Position numbers and translations under genes: made by a program. A stretch of DNA of 64,000 nucleotides from Sulfidibacter corallicola (GTDB taxonomy: Bacteria > Acidobacteriota > Holophagae > Acanthopleuribacterales > Acanthopleuribacteraceae), in the NCBI RefSeq assembly GCF_017498545.1, contig NZ_CP071793.1, positions 3,224,001 through 3,288,000 on the forward strand. Direction: 5' to 3'. Numbering within the stretch: position 1 is the first letter of the stretch; every line of letters begins with the position of its first letter. Below the pieces are notes generated by a model, which was not told the origin of the DNA, did no database searches, and saw only the letters and a list, made by a program, of their open reading frames with translations. Of this stretch, positions 53,096-62,470 are shown one piece after another.

Positions 53096-53707
53096 TCACC
53101 CGGCCTCGTCCTCGGACTCCTCCTCCACTGGGGTCGCGCCCTTGGCGTATACGCCGATGTGCACGCGGCCGTACTTCCGGCTCTTGACCAGCTCGAAGAC
53201 GCCGGCCTTCTCGACGAACTTGAGGGTCTCCTGCTCGGCCACGTAGAGCGAACCCTCGTGTACCTGTGCGCATTCCGACAGGCGCTTCATCATCTTTTCG
53301 TGGAAACGCTTCACCTGATAGGGCGGATCGGCATACAACACCCAGGCGCCGTCCGGTAGGCCGCGCCGCGCCAACCGCTGGGCGTCCTGGCGCTGTAGGA
53401 CCACCTTGGCATCCAGCGATTCCGCCTGGTCGCGCAGCATGGCGATGACCTCGGCCTGCTGATCGAGCAGCCACACCGGATCGAATCCGAGGCTCCAGGC
53501 CTCGAAACCCATGGCGCCGGACCCCGCGCACAGGTCCACGAACCCGTGGGTCTCGGCATAATCGGCCAGGATGTTGAACACCGCCTCGCGCACGCGCGAC
53601 AACGTGGGCCGCACACCGGGATACTCGGCGAATTTCAGGTATCGCCCGCGCAAAGTACCGCGATTGATACGCAAGCGACCATGCGACACCTTGTCCTTCT
53701 TGCTCAT
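53096..53707 (-). CDS. rsmD: 16S rRNA (guanine966-N2)-methyltransferase RsmD
   Basis: This 203-residue SAM-dependent methyltransferase has the N-terminal GRLRINRGTLRGRYLKF, then VRPTLSRVREAVFNIL, the SAM-binding VDLCAGSGAMGFEAWS (57-72) and the catalytic DPPY motif in VLYADPPYQVKR. These define RsmD, which modifies the small-subunit rRNA. The ATG at 53705-53707 is chosen because GGGAGGG precedes it. In many genomes rsmD sits beside coaD; here the two are separated by the whole tol-pal-cpoB operon. A terminator just upstream isolates rsmD from cpoB. Confidence 0.93.
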   Translation of the reverse strand: MSKKDKVSHGRLRINRGTLRGRYLKFAEYPGVRPTLSRVREAVFNILADYAETHGFVDLCAGSGAMGFEAWSLGFDPVWLLDQQAEVIAMLRDQAESLDAKVVLQRQDAQRLARRGLPDGAWVLYADPPYQVKRFHEKMMKRLSECAQVHEGSLYVAEQETLKFVEKAGVFELVKSRKYGRVHIGVYAKGATPVEEESEDEAG

Positions 53708-53742
53708 GGAACCCTCCCCGCGCCAGTGCTTGGACCGCGCGC

Positions 53743-53775
53743 CAAAAAACAAAAAGGGCCCGCCAGAGCGGACCC
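53743..53775 (-). terminator. Rho-independent terminator of the tol-pal-cpoB operon
   Basis: Read on the minus strand: GGGTCCGC, a four-base loop, GCGGGCCC (stem with one G-T pair), then TTTTTGTTTTTT. It lies about 40 bases after the cpoB stop codon. Confidence 0.88.
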
Positions 53776-53811
53776 CATTGCCTGAATTAAGACGATTCGC
53801 CGGCGGTCAGA

Positions 53812-54594
53812 TCACTTCTGATAACCGGCCCTTTTCAAAAACTGCTTGGCCAACTCCGATTCCTGGGTGCCGGGATGCTGTTCGATCAGCTCCTGTAACA
53901 TCAGAATGGCCTTCGAGTGGCTGTTGCGGTAGTAGTAGCATTGGCCGAGGTAGTACATCGCCTGGCGTACATAGTTGCCGTTGCCGTACTTGCGCCGAAC
54001 CGTCTCGAAACTGTCGATGGCCTGGACCCAATCTTTGGTATCGAAATAGGCGCGACCAAGGTAGTACTGGGCACTTTCGGCGAACGGCGACTGGCTGAAC
54101 TGTTCGACGATTTCGCGGAAGGCGTCGATCGCCACGGTGAACTTGCCGCGGTCGAGATCGAGACGGGCCTGGTTGAACATGCTCTCCAGGTCTTCGCCAG
54201 GCACGACTTCCGGAGCCTCGGTACCGGGCTCACCGGTGTCGGTGGTCGGTTCCGTGGCCGTATCGCCACCGGCGACCACGTCCGTGGAAGCCCGCCGCAG
54301 TTGCGTCAACTTGTATTCCAGATCGTTGATGCGCGCCTCGTATTGGGCCATGCCGTCTTTGATGGTGAACAACTGGTCCTGGAATTCTGCCTGGGAACTG
54401 CGGTCCTCGACTTTCTTCTTCAGTTCGACCACAACCTGGTCCAGCTCCTCGCGGGCCTTGGCCTGGTTGCGTTCCAGCGCGTAGATCTGTTCCTGCAGAT
54501 CCGCAATGTCGCGCTTCATCTTGAGGCGTTCCTCTTCCCCGCCACATGCCACCATCAGCAATATCGGCAGGGCGATCCATAAACGTCTGTACAC
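53812..54594 (-). CDS. cpoB: Tol-Pal system coordinator CpoB/YbgF-like lipoprotein
   Basis: This 260-residue protein starts at GTG 54592-54594, eight bases after GGAGG. The signal LPILLMVAC gives a lipidated C17, whereas proteobacterial CpoB is soluble. A coiled coil (about 22-105, KRDIADLQEQIYALERNQAK) is followed by an acidic Thr/Glu linker and three TPR-like repeats (about 135-255): FNQARLDLDRGKFTVAIDAF, AQYYLGRAYFDTKDWVQAID and QAMYYLGQCYYYRNSHSKAI. This is the YbgF layout. CpoB links peptidoglycan synthesis to Tol-driven outer-membrane constriction. It is the last gene of the tol operon. Confidence 0.9.
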   Translation of the reverse strand: MYRRLWIALPILLMVACGGEEERLKMKRDIADLQEQIYALERNQAKAREELDQVVVELKKKVEDRSSQAEFQDQLFTIKDGMAQYEARINDLEYKLTQLRRASTDVVAGGDTATEPTTDTGEPGTEAPEVVPGEDLESMFNQARLDLDRGKFTVAIDAFREIVEQFSQSPFAESAQYYLGRAYFDTKDWVQAIDSFETVRRKYGNGNYVRQAMYYLGQCYYYRNSHSKAILMLQELIEQHPGTQESELAKQFLKRAGYQK

Positions 54595-54616
54595 CGGAGA
54601 TACCTCCAACGTGGAA

Positions 54617-54704
54617 AGAGACGGAATCCGTATCCGTCTCTTACGCTTCCAAAGGAATGTATGATCGATCAGATGAGGTCCGTGGTGGCAGGGGCCCACC
54701 ACGG
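54617..54704 (-). promoter_or_regulatory. Two hairpins between pal and cpoB
   Basis: One hairpin is a perfect 9-bp stem AGAGACGGA (54617-54625) / TCCGTCTCT (54633-54641). The other is CCGTGGTGG (54680-54688) / CCACCACGG (54696-54704). The first, read on the minus strand, is followed by TTTCC, so weak termination or RNA-end protection between the two genes is possible. Confidence 0.5.
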
Positions 54705-54714
54705 GGGACATCGA

Positions 54715-55251
54715 TTATCGAGAAAGCTTGAAATGGGCGCGACGATTGAGAGCCCAAGCTTCTTCGTTGTGGCCCGGGTTCTGGGGTCGCATCTCGCCGT
54801 AACTGATGGTTTTCAGACGGCTGGAGTCGATACCGAGCGAAACCAGGTAGTCGCGAACTCGCGAGGCACGACGTTCGCCGAGGCCCATGTTGTACTCTTC
54901 GGTGCCACGCTCGTCACAGTGACCTTCGATCAGGACCTTGACGTCGCCGTTGGCTTTGAGAACCTCCGCGTAACGGGTCAAAGCTTCACGAGAGTCAGAC
55001 CGCAGGTCGAATTTGTCGAAGTCAAAATAGACATCCTGCAAGTTCAGCGAAGAAGGATCGATTTGATTGATCTCTTCGGGCTCCTCGGTGACGTGAACCT
55101 CCGGCTTCGGTTGTTCGGAAATGGTTTCAGCCTTTTCCTCAACCTGGGGGGGGGCTTCGGTCGGAGTGGGGATGTCGTCATTTTTCTTGGAACAGGCAAT
55201 CATGGATAACAAAAGGGTTGCAATCAGAACAATGGATAAACAGCGCTTCAT
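54715..55251 (-). CDS. pal: Peptidoglycan-associated lipoprotein Pal
   Basis: This 178-residue lipoprotein has the signal IVLIATLLLSMIAC, lipidated at C20. A Pro/Glu-rich linker leads to the OmpA-type peptidoglycan-binding domain (about 68-178): LQDVYFDFDKFDLRSDSREA, VLIEGHCDERGTEEYNMGLG and RRASRVRDYLVSLGI. Pal anchors the outer membrane to the cell wall and binds TolB. The ATG at 55249-55251 is preceded by GGGAGG. About 300 bases separate it from tolB, more than in most tol operons, so it may have its own promoter. Confidence 0.95.
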   Translation of the reverse strand: MKRCLSIVLIATLLLSMIACSKKNDDIPTPTEAPPQVEEKAETISEQPKPEVHVTEEPEEINQIDPSSLNLQDVYFDFDKFDLRSDSREALTRYAEVLKANGDVKVLIEGHCDERGTEEYNMGLGERRASRVRDYLVSLGIDSSRLKTISYGEMRPQNPGHNEEAWALNRRAHFKLSR

Positions 55252-55549
55252 TGAGTCTTTTCCCTCCCGGCTATTTGCACTCTGAATTATTCGCTTCACG
55301 CATCGCCAAAATATGGAAACATATCTGTAAGAGCCTAGAAGGAATTGCTAGACGCGTCAACAGTTTTTCCCAGGTTCGGCGCCGTGTTGACCGCCCTGTG
55401 ACAGAGCCCAAGTGTGAACAAAAAAAGAGAAGTTCGGCGAGCCCGGCCACAATCCGGCGGTCACGATCGATGGTACGTACCGCATGCCGGATCTCCCCCA
55501 CATGCGGCAGGTCGCGACCGACCCTTGGGCCGATCGCACACAGGGAACC

Positions 55550-56881
55550 TCAATCGCCGGCAACCCAAACGGGACTGCGGTTGTCCCCCTCGCGGGTGAT
55601 CTGCCGCAGATTCATGCCGTTGAGATTGACGGCATAGATCTGCCACTGCCCGGTACGGTTGGAGGCAAACGCCAGTTGCTCGCCATCGGGCGACCAGCAG
55701 GGCTCTTCGTTACTGCCCTGGCGGCTGGTGACCCGATAGTTGCTACCGGTCTTGAGGTCCATGATGAAAATGTCGAAATCGTTGTCGAACCGGCTCACGT
55801 AGGCGATGTAGTCGTGAACCGGGTTCCAGGACGCACTGTCGTTGTACGGGTTCTCCCGCGTGATGCGCTGGTTGTTGAGCCCGTCGGCATCCATGCGATA
55901 GATCTGCGGGGTCCCGGTGCGGTCCGAGGTGTAGAGGATGGCGTGGCCGCCCGGTGACCAGGTGGGATTGGTGTCCACTCCGGGATGGCGGGTGAGCCGG
56001 TAGGCGTCGGTTCCGTCCAGGCCCATGACGTAGATGTCCACGTTGCCGTCGGTCGCCATGGAAAAGGCGATGCGCGAGCCATCGGGCGACAGGGCCGGCG
56101 AGGATGCGCGCCGGTTTTCCTCGCGAAACAGGGCCCTGGGTCGGCTTGCGAGGGTCGGCTTCAACGCGATGCCGTAGGTGGCATCGATGGTGCCGGGCCG
56201 CTCGAACACGCTGTAGGCCAGCAGGGTGTCGCGTCCCTTGCGAATCGCGGACGGGGCGAAGGAGATGCCGCGCTTGGTGAGCGGCAAGGCGTTCTCGCCG
56301 TCGTAATCCATGATGTAGAGCTCTTTGAGGATACGGTGGTTGACGCTGTTGGATGCCTCACGGGCGTAGATCAACTTGGAGGTGGCGTAGCGCCGACCCT
56401 TCAGCAGGTACATGATCTCGTCGGCGATGACGTGTGCCATCTTGCGGGACAGGCGGGGCTTGCCGCGATAGGCTTTGGCCAGGATCTGGCCCTGGGACGA
56501 GATCTCGTAGAGGCGGACCTCGACGCGCATTTCACCGTCATCGCCGCGCTTCACCCTGCCGGTGACCAGAAACTGGGCCTGGATGCTCAACCATTCGTCG
56601 AACTTGATCGGCCCCGCGTGGGGATCGCCCACCAGTGCCATGCGCTCCGGAGCCAGCATGCGAAATACGCCGGAATTCTCCAGGTCGTCGCGCAGCACCC
56701 GTTCCAACGTCTGGACCGCTTTGGCGTAGTCGGGATCGTTGGACTCCAGGCGGAAATCGGGAACCGCCATGTTTTCGGTCTTGACCGTCTCACCGGTGAG
56801 CCGTATGACGATTTCCTTGTCCTGACCGAAGGCCGCGCTACACAGCAACAGGCACAGGGTGCCCATCCACAACCGTTTCAT
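55550..56881 (-). CDS. tolB: Tol-Pal system beta-propeller protein TolB
   Basis: This 443-residue periplasmic protein has the signal peptide MKRLWMGTLCLLLCSAAFGQ. The N-terminal domain (about 25-165) has AVPDFRLESNDPDYAKAVQT and the typical SIQAQFLVTGRVKR. The six-bladed propeller carries the WSPDG-type repeats SSPALSPDGSRIAFS, NPTWSPGGHAILYTSD, ASWNPVHDYIAYVS and EPCWSPDGEQLAFASN. Of three nearby starts the ATG at 56879-56881 is best placed after GAGGAG. TolB binds Pal and the TolA C-terminus. It lies between the tolA-like gene and pal as expected. Confidence 0.95.
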   Translation of the reverse strand: MKRLWMGTLCLLLCSAAFGQDKEIVIRLTGETVKTENMAVPDFRLESNDPDYAKAVQTLERVLRDDLENSGVFRMLAPERMALVGDPHAGPIKFDEWLSIQAQFLVTGRVKRGDDGEMRVEVRLYEISSQGQILAKAYRGKPRLSRKMAHVIADEIMYLLKGRRYATSKLIYAREASNSVNHRILKELYIMDYDGENALPLTKRGISFAPSAIRKGRDTLLAYSVFERPGTIDATYGIALKPTLASRPRALFREENRRASSPALSPDGSRIAFSMATDGNVDIYVMGLDGTDAYRLTRHPGVDTNPTWSPGGHAILYTSDRTGTPQIYRMDADGLNNQRITRENPYNDSASWNPVHDYIAYVSRFDNDFDIFIMDLKTGSNYRVTSRQGSNEEPCWSPDGEQLAFASNRTGQWQIYAVNLNGMNLRQITREGDNRSPVWVAGD

Positions 56882-57019
56882 ATTCATACTCCTCGAAATC
56901 ACTTCCATCGATTGACCTGGTCTTCCGATGCCCGATCCACGACGCCGGATACGGCGTGCGCTTCACGCGCCTCACTTGTTACCTAATTCACGGATTGGAT
57001 CTTCCATACGGGGATACAC

Positions 57020-57844
57020 TCACTCGTTCGTGTAATCGAAATCGATATTGATGATCAGTCGATCGCCGCGAAACCCTTGGGGCAGGGGCGGCAATCCCTC
57101 GACGCGCTGAACGGCGCGTTTGGCTCGGCTGTCCAAATAGGAACGACCCGACGTCATGACCACGTCGATGCCTTCGATCGAACCGTCCTTACGGATATGG
57201 AACCGAACCCGCGTCACCCCGGCCCGCACCGAACCGCGCGACCAGGCCCGCGACACCTGGGTGTAGACGTTGCGGTAGTACGCCTGCCACTCCATGTCGG
57301 AGGTGTCGACCTGCTCGGTGTTGCCCACCTCGAACGAGAGACCGCTCTTGTCGTCGCCACCGAAACCACCGCGCGCGATGGGCGCCTTGTCCTTGGGCTG
57401 TTCCACCGGTGCCGGCTTGGGATCGGGCTTGCGTCGCGATTGCTTGGCATTGCTCTCGGTACTGGTCTTGGGCTTTTTCTCGGCGGTTTTTTTCTTTTTG
57501 GGCTTGTCGCGGTTCAGGCCCACGTCGGTGGGTTTGGCGACACTTTTCTTGGCCGGGGCCTTGGGCTTGGGTTTGGGCGCCTTTTTCTGGGTTTTGGGTT
57601 TGCTGCGCGTGCGACCGGCAACCGGTGCCTTGCTCTTCTTTCCGGAACTGGCGGCGGGTCGTCCCGCCAACTGGACCGTCATCGCGTTGGTCGGCTTGAA
57701 GCGTTCCTCGGCCGTTTGGCTGAGTACCACCAGGCCGCCCAATCCCAGCACGTGCAACACGATCGAAACAATCACGCCGATCTTGAGGCCGTAATTGGAT
57801 CGGTCGACCTTGTAGTAACCGAGGATCGGGTTGGCATCGGACAT
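57020..57844 (-). CDS. tolA: TolA/TonB-type energy-transducing protein
   Basis: This 274-residue protein has one N-terminal membrane helix (about 20-42, IGVIVSIVLHVLGLGGLVVL), a long Lys/Pro-rich periplasmic spacer (about 65-155) and a TonB-type C-terminal domain (about 185-274: VSRAWSRGSVRAGVTRVRFH, DGSIEGIDVVMTSG, KRAVQRVEGLPPLPQGF). The position between tolR and tolB argues for the TolA role in transmitting the proton motive force to Pal/TolB. The C-terminal fold is closer to TonB than to E. coli TolA, so it might also serve TonB-dependent receptors. It starts four bases from the tolR end. Confidence 0.85.
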   Translation of the reverse strand: MSDANPILGYYKVDRSNYGLKIGVIVSIVLHVLGLGGLVVLSQTAEERFKPTNAMTVQLAGRPAASSGKKSKAPVAGRTRSKPKTQKKAPKPKPKAPAKKSVAKPTDVGLNRDKPKKKKTAEKKPKTSTESNAKQSRRKPDPKPAPVEQPKDKAPIARGGFGGDDKSGLSFEVGNTEQVDTSDMEWQAYYRNVYTQVSRAWSRGSVRAGVTRVRFHIRKDGSIEGIDVVMTSGRSYLDSRAKRAVQRVEGLPPLPQGFRGDRLIINIDFDYTNE

Positions 57845-57848
57845 GACG

Positions 57849-58265
57849 TTATTTCCCGGATTCGAGAGGTTCGGTAATCAGGCTGACCCGCTCGATTCCC
57901 GATTCGCGCAACTTCGACAGCATCTCCACGACGTCGCCGTACTTGATGCTCTTGTCGGCTTCGATGTAGACGGTTTTGTTCTTGGCGAGTTCCACCGCGG
58001 CCTTGACCTTGTCCATGATCAGCTCCGGATGGAGCCGTTCCTCGTTGAGATAGGTCTTGCCGTCGCTCTTGATGCTGAGAATCAGGTTGTTCTCGTCGAC
58101 TTCCAGCTCCAGGTTCCCCCGCGGCAGATCGATTTCCACCCCGGTGTGCAGCAGCGGCGCGGAGATCATGAAGATGATCAGCAACACCAACATGACGTCG
58201 ACCAACGGCGTCACGTTGATTTCGTTCATCGACTCCTTGGGGCCTTTCCCCGACGAAAATGCCAA
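57849..58265 (-). CDS. tolR: Biopolymer transport protein TolR/ExbD
   Basis: This 138-residue inner-membrane protein has a single helix (about 18-38, PLVDVMLVLLIIFMISAPLL) that carries the conserved proton-path Asp in TPLVDVML, and a periplasmic domain with VYIEADKSIKYGDVVEMLSK. With TolQ it forms the proton-driven motor. The TTG at 58265, eight bases after GAGGAG, is the likely start; an ATG twelve codons later lacks a good site. It follows tolQ by 22 bases. Confidence 0.93.
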   Translation of the reverse strand: MAFSSGKGPKESMNEINVTPLVDVMLVLLIIFMISAPLLHTGVEIDLPRGNLELEVDENNLILSIKSDGKTYLNEERLHPELIMDKVKAAVELAKNKTVYIEADKSIKYGDVVEMLSKLRESGIERVSLITEPLESGK

Positions 58266-58287
58266 GACCGTCTCTCCTCGAGATGAA

Positions 58288-58959
58288 TCAGGTGAAGTTC
58301 TTCTCTACGATGCCGAGGAACTCGAGACAAAAATCTTCCATCTCTCCCGACACCAGGCGAACTTTATTGATGAAGTAGTTGTAGGCCATGACGGCGGGAA
58401 TGGCGGCGAACAGGCCGACGGCGGTCGCGATCAGGGCCTCGGCGATCCCCGGCGCCACGACGGTCAGGGAGGCGGACTTCTGTTCACCGATGTCGCTGAA
58501 GGCCTCGATGATGCCCCAGACGGTGCCCAACAGCCCGACAAAGGGAGCGACCGACGCGGTGGTCGCCAGGATGTTGAGGTTCTTTTCCAACTTGGTGAGT
58601 TCCACGAAGCTGGCGCGCTGAAGCACGCGGTTGATGGATTCCAGATTGCGAACCTTGGGTTGGCTGCCCTTATCGCCCGCGGGCTGGTGCTTCAACTGGA
58701 ACTGCAATTCGCTGAAGCCCGCGAGAAACAGGCCGACCTGCGGGGAAAAGGGATACTTGGAGCAGGCGGATTTCACTTCGGAGAAGCGGGCCGAGTTGCG
58801 AAACAGCCCCAAAAAGTGCTCGGTATCCTTGTGTGTCTTGGTCAACAGGATTTTTTTCTGAACGATCAAAACCCAACACGAGATGGAAAAGAAAATCAAC
58901 GCCACCAACACGAGCTTGGAGATGAAACTCGCCTCGAGTAATAGTTCCAGGTAATTCAT
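58288..58959 (-). CDS. tolQ: Motor channel protein TolQ/ExbB
   Basis: This 223-residue membrane protein has three helices: about 12-35 ([20 protein letters not shown]), 130-155 ([20 protein letters not shown], with the family motif GLLGTVWG) and 165-195 ([20 protein letters not shown]). It assembles the pentamer around TolR that drives Tol function during cell division. The start codon overlaps the coaD stop codon (ATGA), so it is coupled to CoA biosynthesis at the translational level. Confidence 0.94.
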   Translation of the reverse strand: MNYLELLLEASFISKLVLVALIFFSISCWVLIVQKKILLTKTHKDTEHFLGLFRNSARFSEVKSACSKYPFSPQVGLFLAGFSELQFQLKHQPAGDKGSQPKVRNLESINRVLQRASFVELTKLEKNLNILATTASVAPFVGLLGTVWGIIEAFSDIGEQKSASLTVVAPGIAEALIATAVGLFAAIPAVMAYNYFINKVRLVSGEMEDFCLEFLGIVEKNFT

Positions 58960-59462
58960 CGATCCTCCGAACCCAACACCGGTTCGCCTTTGAATTTCTT
59001 TTTCAACGCCTCGTCGATGAGCGGCGGGACCAGGGTCCCGATATCACCACCCAACCGGGCGACCTCTTTCACCATGCGGCTGCTCAAGTAGGAGTAGACG
59101 GTTTTGGGCATGAGAAAGACGGTTTCAATCTCGTCGTTCAGTTGGCGATTCATCATCGCCATCTGCAATTCGTACTCAAAATCGGAAACCGCGCGCAATC
59201 CGCGCACGATGACGCTGGCCTTGCGCTTCTCGGCAAAATCCACCAGCAACCCCTCGAAACTGGCCACTTCCACGCGATCCGAATCGATGCAGCGACGGAT
59301 CAGGGTCAGCCGCTCCTCGATGGTGAAAAGGGGATTTTTTTTTGCGGAATTCATCAAAACGGCCACGATGACCCGATCGAACATTTTCTGGGCACGTTCG
59401 ATGATGTCGATGTGGCCGTTGGTAATGGGATCGAACGATCCAGGGAAAATCGCAAGCGCCAT
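58956..59462 (-). CDS. coaD: Phosphopantetheine adenylyltransferase
   Basis: This 168-residue nucleotidyltransferase of coenzyme A synthesis joins ATP and 4'-phosphopantetheine to dephospho-CoA. It has [17 protein letters not shown] (TxGH nucleotide motif near 14-17), then [20 protein letters not shown] and the C-terminal [19 protein letters not shown]. The ATG at 59460-59462 has TGAGG upstream; upstream codons in frame are not needed. The length matches the family. It heads a coupled run into tolQ and follows recN with about 310 bases between. Confidence 0.96.
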   Translation of the reverse strand: MALAIFPGSFDPITNGHIDIIERAQKMFDRVIVAVLMNSAKKNPLFTIEERLTLIRRCIDSDRVEVASFEGLLVDFAEKRKASVIVRGLRAVSDFEYELQMAMMNRQLNDEIETVFLMPKTVYSYLSSRMVKEVARLGGDIGTLVPPLIDEALKKKFKGEPVLGSEDR

Positions 59463-59771
59463 GTTAGCCTCAGTTCGCCTCAAATAATCTCAATCCATGA
59501 ATCTCGACGTATCGCATTCGCGGATGTTCTACAAAGTACGGGTGCTTTTTTGCGGCGACAAACGCGACCTTCTCGAACGGGCACATCGCCGGTCGACATT
59601 TCTTCGTGGCGCCCGACCACCGTGGGTGACTGCGATTCGAAAAAACCGAATGGCGCCGATCCATCACCGCAAAATGCCGATCAAAGAAATCATCACCAAC
59701 TTTCAAGCACCGCATGTTAACACAGCCGTCCAAGGATTCGCATCTGATTCAGGTCACGCCCCGCCGGTGCC
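59463..59771. other. Gap between recN and coaD
   Basis: About 310 bases on a run of minus-strand genes. No gene, strong hairpin or repeat was seen. It likely holds the promoter for the coaD-tol operon, but no clear -35/-10 pair stands out. Confidence 0.4.
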
Positions 59772-61412
59772 TCACACGTTTTGGGCCATCAACTGTCGGG
59801 CGTGATCGCGCAGGCTTTCGGCGTTGGCGTCGCCGCCCATGAGGCGTGCCAATTCGGCCACTCGCTGTTCGTAATCACACATCACGAGAGCGGTGAAGGT
59901 GCGTCCCTCTTTCACGGTTTTCTCCAGTTTGATCTGCTCGTCGGCGAAGCGGGCCACCTGGGCGAAGTGGGTCACGCACATGACCTGATGGTTTTTGCCG
60001 AGCGACGCCAGCTTGGCGCCGACGGCGTGCACGGTCTCGCCGCCGAGACCGGCGTCGATTTCGTCGAAGACCAACAGCAGGCCCTGGCGACGGCGGAAAG
60101 AATGGATCAGGGCCAGCATGACGCGCGAGAGTTCGCCGCCCGAGGCGACCTTGGAAAGCGATTTGGGCGGCTCGCCGGGGTTGGCGGAAAACAGGAAACG
60201 GAACCGAAGGCCGGGCAGGGCCACATCGCGCGCTTCGGACAGCTCCTCGGGCCACTCGTCCCAATGGTTGTCCACCAGGAAGCCGGCCCCCTTGAGATGC
60301 AATTCGGCCAGTTCCCTGGCGATAGTGGCACTGAACGTCGTCGCGGCCTTGTCCCTGGTGGCCTGCAACCGTCGTTTGGCTTCGTGCAGTTCGCGGTAAT
60401 CCGCGACCAGGGTCTTCCAGCGATCGTCGAGACCCTCGGTGTTGTTGCGCAGGCTCTCCAATTCGCCACGCAGCCGCGCCAGTTCCGCCAACACTTCGGG
60501 AACGTCGCGGCCGTACTTCATGAACAACCGGTTCAGGGCCGATTCGCGGTCTTCCAGTTCCGCCAACGAATCGTCGCTCGACCAGTCCCCGGCGGTATCG
60601 CCGTGAAGGTCCTGGAGCGTGTAGGAAAGCGACTCGATCTGCTCCAGGTAGGGCTTCAGGGTCGGTTCGTATTCGGTGAGATGATCGATCAGGCGTTGGG
60701 CCTTGCGCAGGCCGGGCACCAGGTCGTCGCCCAACAGGGAATTCAGGGCGTATCGATCGGCGCGGATCTGTTCCTGGTTGCGCGCCACCTTGAGCCGCTG
60801 ATCCAGATCCAGATCGTCCTCGTTGGGATTGACCGCTTCGATTTCCTTGATCTGAAGCTTCAGGAAATCCATCTCGCGCAGCCGCTGGGCTTCGCCGTCG
60901 CGCAGCTCCCAGTAGGTTTTCAGGTTCTTGCGAAACGCGGCAAACCGGCGGTCGAAGGCCTGAGCCTGCTCGCCGAGCCCGGTCTGGGCGTCGAAAATGT
61001 CGAGATGGTATTTTTCCTTGAGCAGGCGTTGCTGGCCGTGTTGGCCGTGGATCTCGAAAGCCAGGCGGCTATATTTCTGAAGTACCGCATTGGGCACCAG
61101 GGTACCGTTGACGAAGGATCGCGATTTGCCTTCCTTACTGATCTCGCGGCGCAGGAAGAGCTGGGATCCGTCGAGCAGATCCAGATCGTCCTGTGGCGTA
61201 TCGACCTCGAACTCGGCTTCGACCACGGCTTTCGCGAAACCGGTACGCACCAGATCGCTGGAGGCGCGGCCACCGCCCAGCAACAACAGCGCGTCGATGA
61301 TGACCGATTTACCCGCGCCCGATTCGCCGGTCAGGCAGATGAATCCATCGCCCAACTCGAGTTCGGCCTGGTTGATGACCGCCAGGTTTTCGATCTTCAG
61401 AAATCGCAGCAT
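59772..61412 (-). CDS. recN: DNA repair ATPase RecN
   Basis: This 546-residue SMC-like protein acts in double-strand break repair. It has an N-terminal LRFLKIENLAVINQAELEL, Walker A GESGAGKS (29-36), RREISKEGKSRSFVNGTLVP and HGQHGQQRLL (family-typical). The middle has two coiled-coil arms around 160-360. The C-terminal half carries SKVASGGELSRVMLAL (signature), VFDEIDAGLGGETVHAVG (Walker B) and VTHFAQVA (H-loop). The length is normal. AGAGGTGG precedes the ATG. It lies between mutM and coaD on the same strand, the second repair gene in this stretch. Confidence 0.96.
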   Translation of the reverse strand: MLRFLKIENLAVINQAELELGDGFICLTGESGAGKSVIIDALLLLGGGRASSDLVRTGFAKAVVEAEFEVDTPQDDLDLLDGSQLFLRREISKEGKSRSFVNGTLVPNAVLQKYSRLAFEIHGQHGQQRLLKEKYHLDIFDAQTGLGEQAQAFDRRFAAFRKNLKTYWELRDGEAQRLREMDFLKLQIKEIEAVNPNEDDLDLDQRLKVARNQEQIRADRYALNSLLGDDLVPGLRKAQRLIDHLTEYEPTLKPYLEQIESLSYTLQDLHGDTAGDWSSDDSLAELEDRESALNRLFMKYGRDVPEVLAELARLRGELESLRNNTEGLDDRWKTLVADYRELHEAKRRLQATRDKAATTFSATIARELAELHLKGAGFLVDNHWDEWPEELSEARDVALPGLRFRFLFSANPGEPPKSLSKVASGGELSRVMLALIHSFRRRQGLLLVFDEIDAGLGGETVHAVGAKLASLGKNHQVMCVTHFAQVARFADEQIKLEKTVKEGRTFTALVMCDYEQRVAELARLMGGDANAESLRDHARQLMAQNV

Positions 61413-61579
61413 GCGCCACCTCTAGCCTTGTGCCCATCCAAAGGCGAGTCATTCTAGCACGAGCGGAACCAAACCAGAGCCACGGGCGCGGAGTACGAAG
61501 CCAAGCCCCTCTCACGACACGAGATCTACAACACCGGCAGTGCTCGGTTCGCGGGATTCACCTGTGGCTCCGGTTGCGA

Positions 61580-62392
61580 TCAGCGGGGCTTTTTTTGGCA
61601 TTTGGGACAGAAATGGGTCGACCGTTGACCCACGACGATACGTTCGATGGTGGTGCCGCACACTTTGCAGGGTTGGTGGGTGCGACCATAGGCCCAAAAG
61701 TGCTTTTGACTCTCGCCCTGGCTTCCGTCGGGTTTGCGATACCAACTGATGCTGGCCCCCTCGTAGTTGATGGCCGCATCCAAGACCTCGCGAATGGTCT
61801 GCCCCAGGCGCCGGGCCCGGTTGTGGGGAATCCGGTCGACCGGCGTCAAGGGATGAATGCCCGCCCGCAACAGGGCCTCGTCGGCGTAGATGTTGCCGAT
61901 CCCGGCAATTTTGCTTTGATCCAACAGAAAGGTCTTGATGGCCCGGGTGGAGCCGCGAAACAGGTTGGAAAACGCATCGTCGCTCATCTCCAAGGGTTCC
62001 GGACCCAACTTGCGTTCGAGAAAATCGAGAGAGTCACACAGGCTGACGCGCCCGAACTTGCGCGAGTCGGAAAAAGCCAGGTAGCGGTCGTCGTCGAGGC
62101 CGAGCGAAACATGAACCCAACGGTCGTCACCCGAGCGGTTCGGACTCAGGTACAGGCGTCCGGTCATGCGCAGATGGACCACGACGTAGATACCGCCGAA
62201 ATCGAGACAGATGTATTTGGCTCGTCGAAAGATGCGCTGCAGCGGGCGACCGTCCAGGGCCGATTCCATGAGATGGGGCTCGCTTCCGTCGAGCGCACGG
62301 GGCCAGTCGGTCCAAACCGAAACCACTTTTCGACCGATCAGGTCGGGAGCCAGGCCACGGACGACGGTTTCGACTTCGGGCAATTCGGGCAT
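61580..62392 (-). CDS. mutM: Formamidopyrimidine-DNA glycosylase (Fpg/MutM)
   Basis: This 270-residue bifunctional glycosylase/lyase removes oxidised purines such as 8-oxoguanine. The start MPELPEVETV supplies the catalytic P2 and E3; K59 in RRAKYI is the conserved beta-elimination lysine. KIAGIGNIYADEALLRAGIH and a C-terminal zinc finger (CKVCGTTIERIVVGQRSTHF, then CPKC) are intact. GGAGG lies ahead of the ATG. The length is typical. It precedes recN on the strand with a 167-base gap. Confidence 0.97.
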   Translation of the reverse strand: MPELPEVETVVRGLAPDLIGRKVVSVWTDWPRALDGSEPHLMESALDGRPLQRIFRRAKYICLDFGGIYVVVHLRMTGRLYLSPNRSGDDRWVHVSLGLDDDRYLAFSDSRKFGRVSLCDSLDFLERKLGPEPLEMSDDAFSNLFRGSTRAIKTFLLDQSKIAGIGNIYADEALLRAGIHPLTPVDRIPHNRARRLGQTIREVLDAAINYEGASISWYRKPDGSQGESQKHFWAYGRTHQPCKVCGTTIERIVVGQRSTHFCPKCQKKPR

Positions 62393-62470
62393 GAGTTCCT
62401 CCAGGATGGGGCGTTCGAACAGGGAGCCGGCGACGGGTACCGCCGAAGCGAGGCGTCGTGGCGAGCCGAA

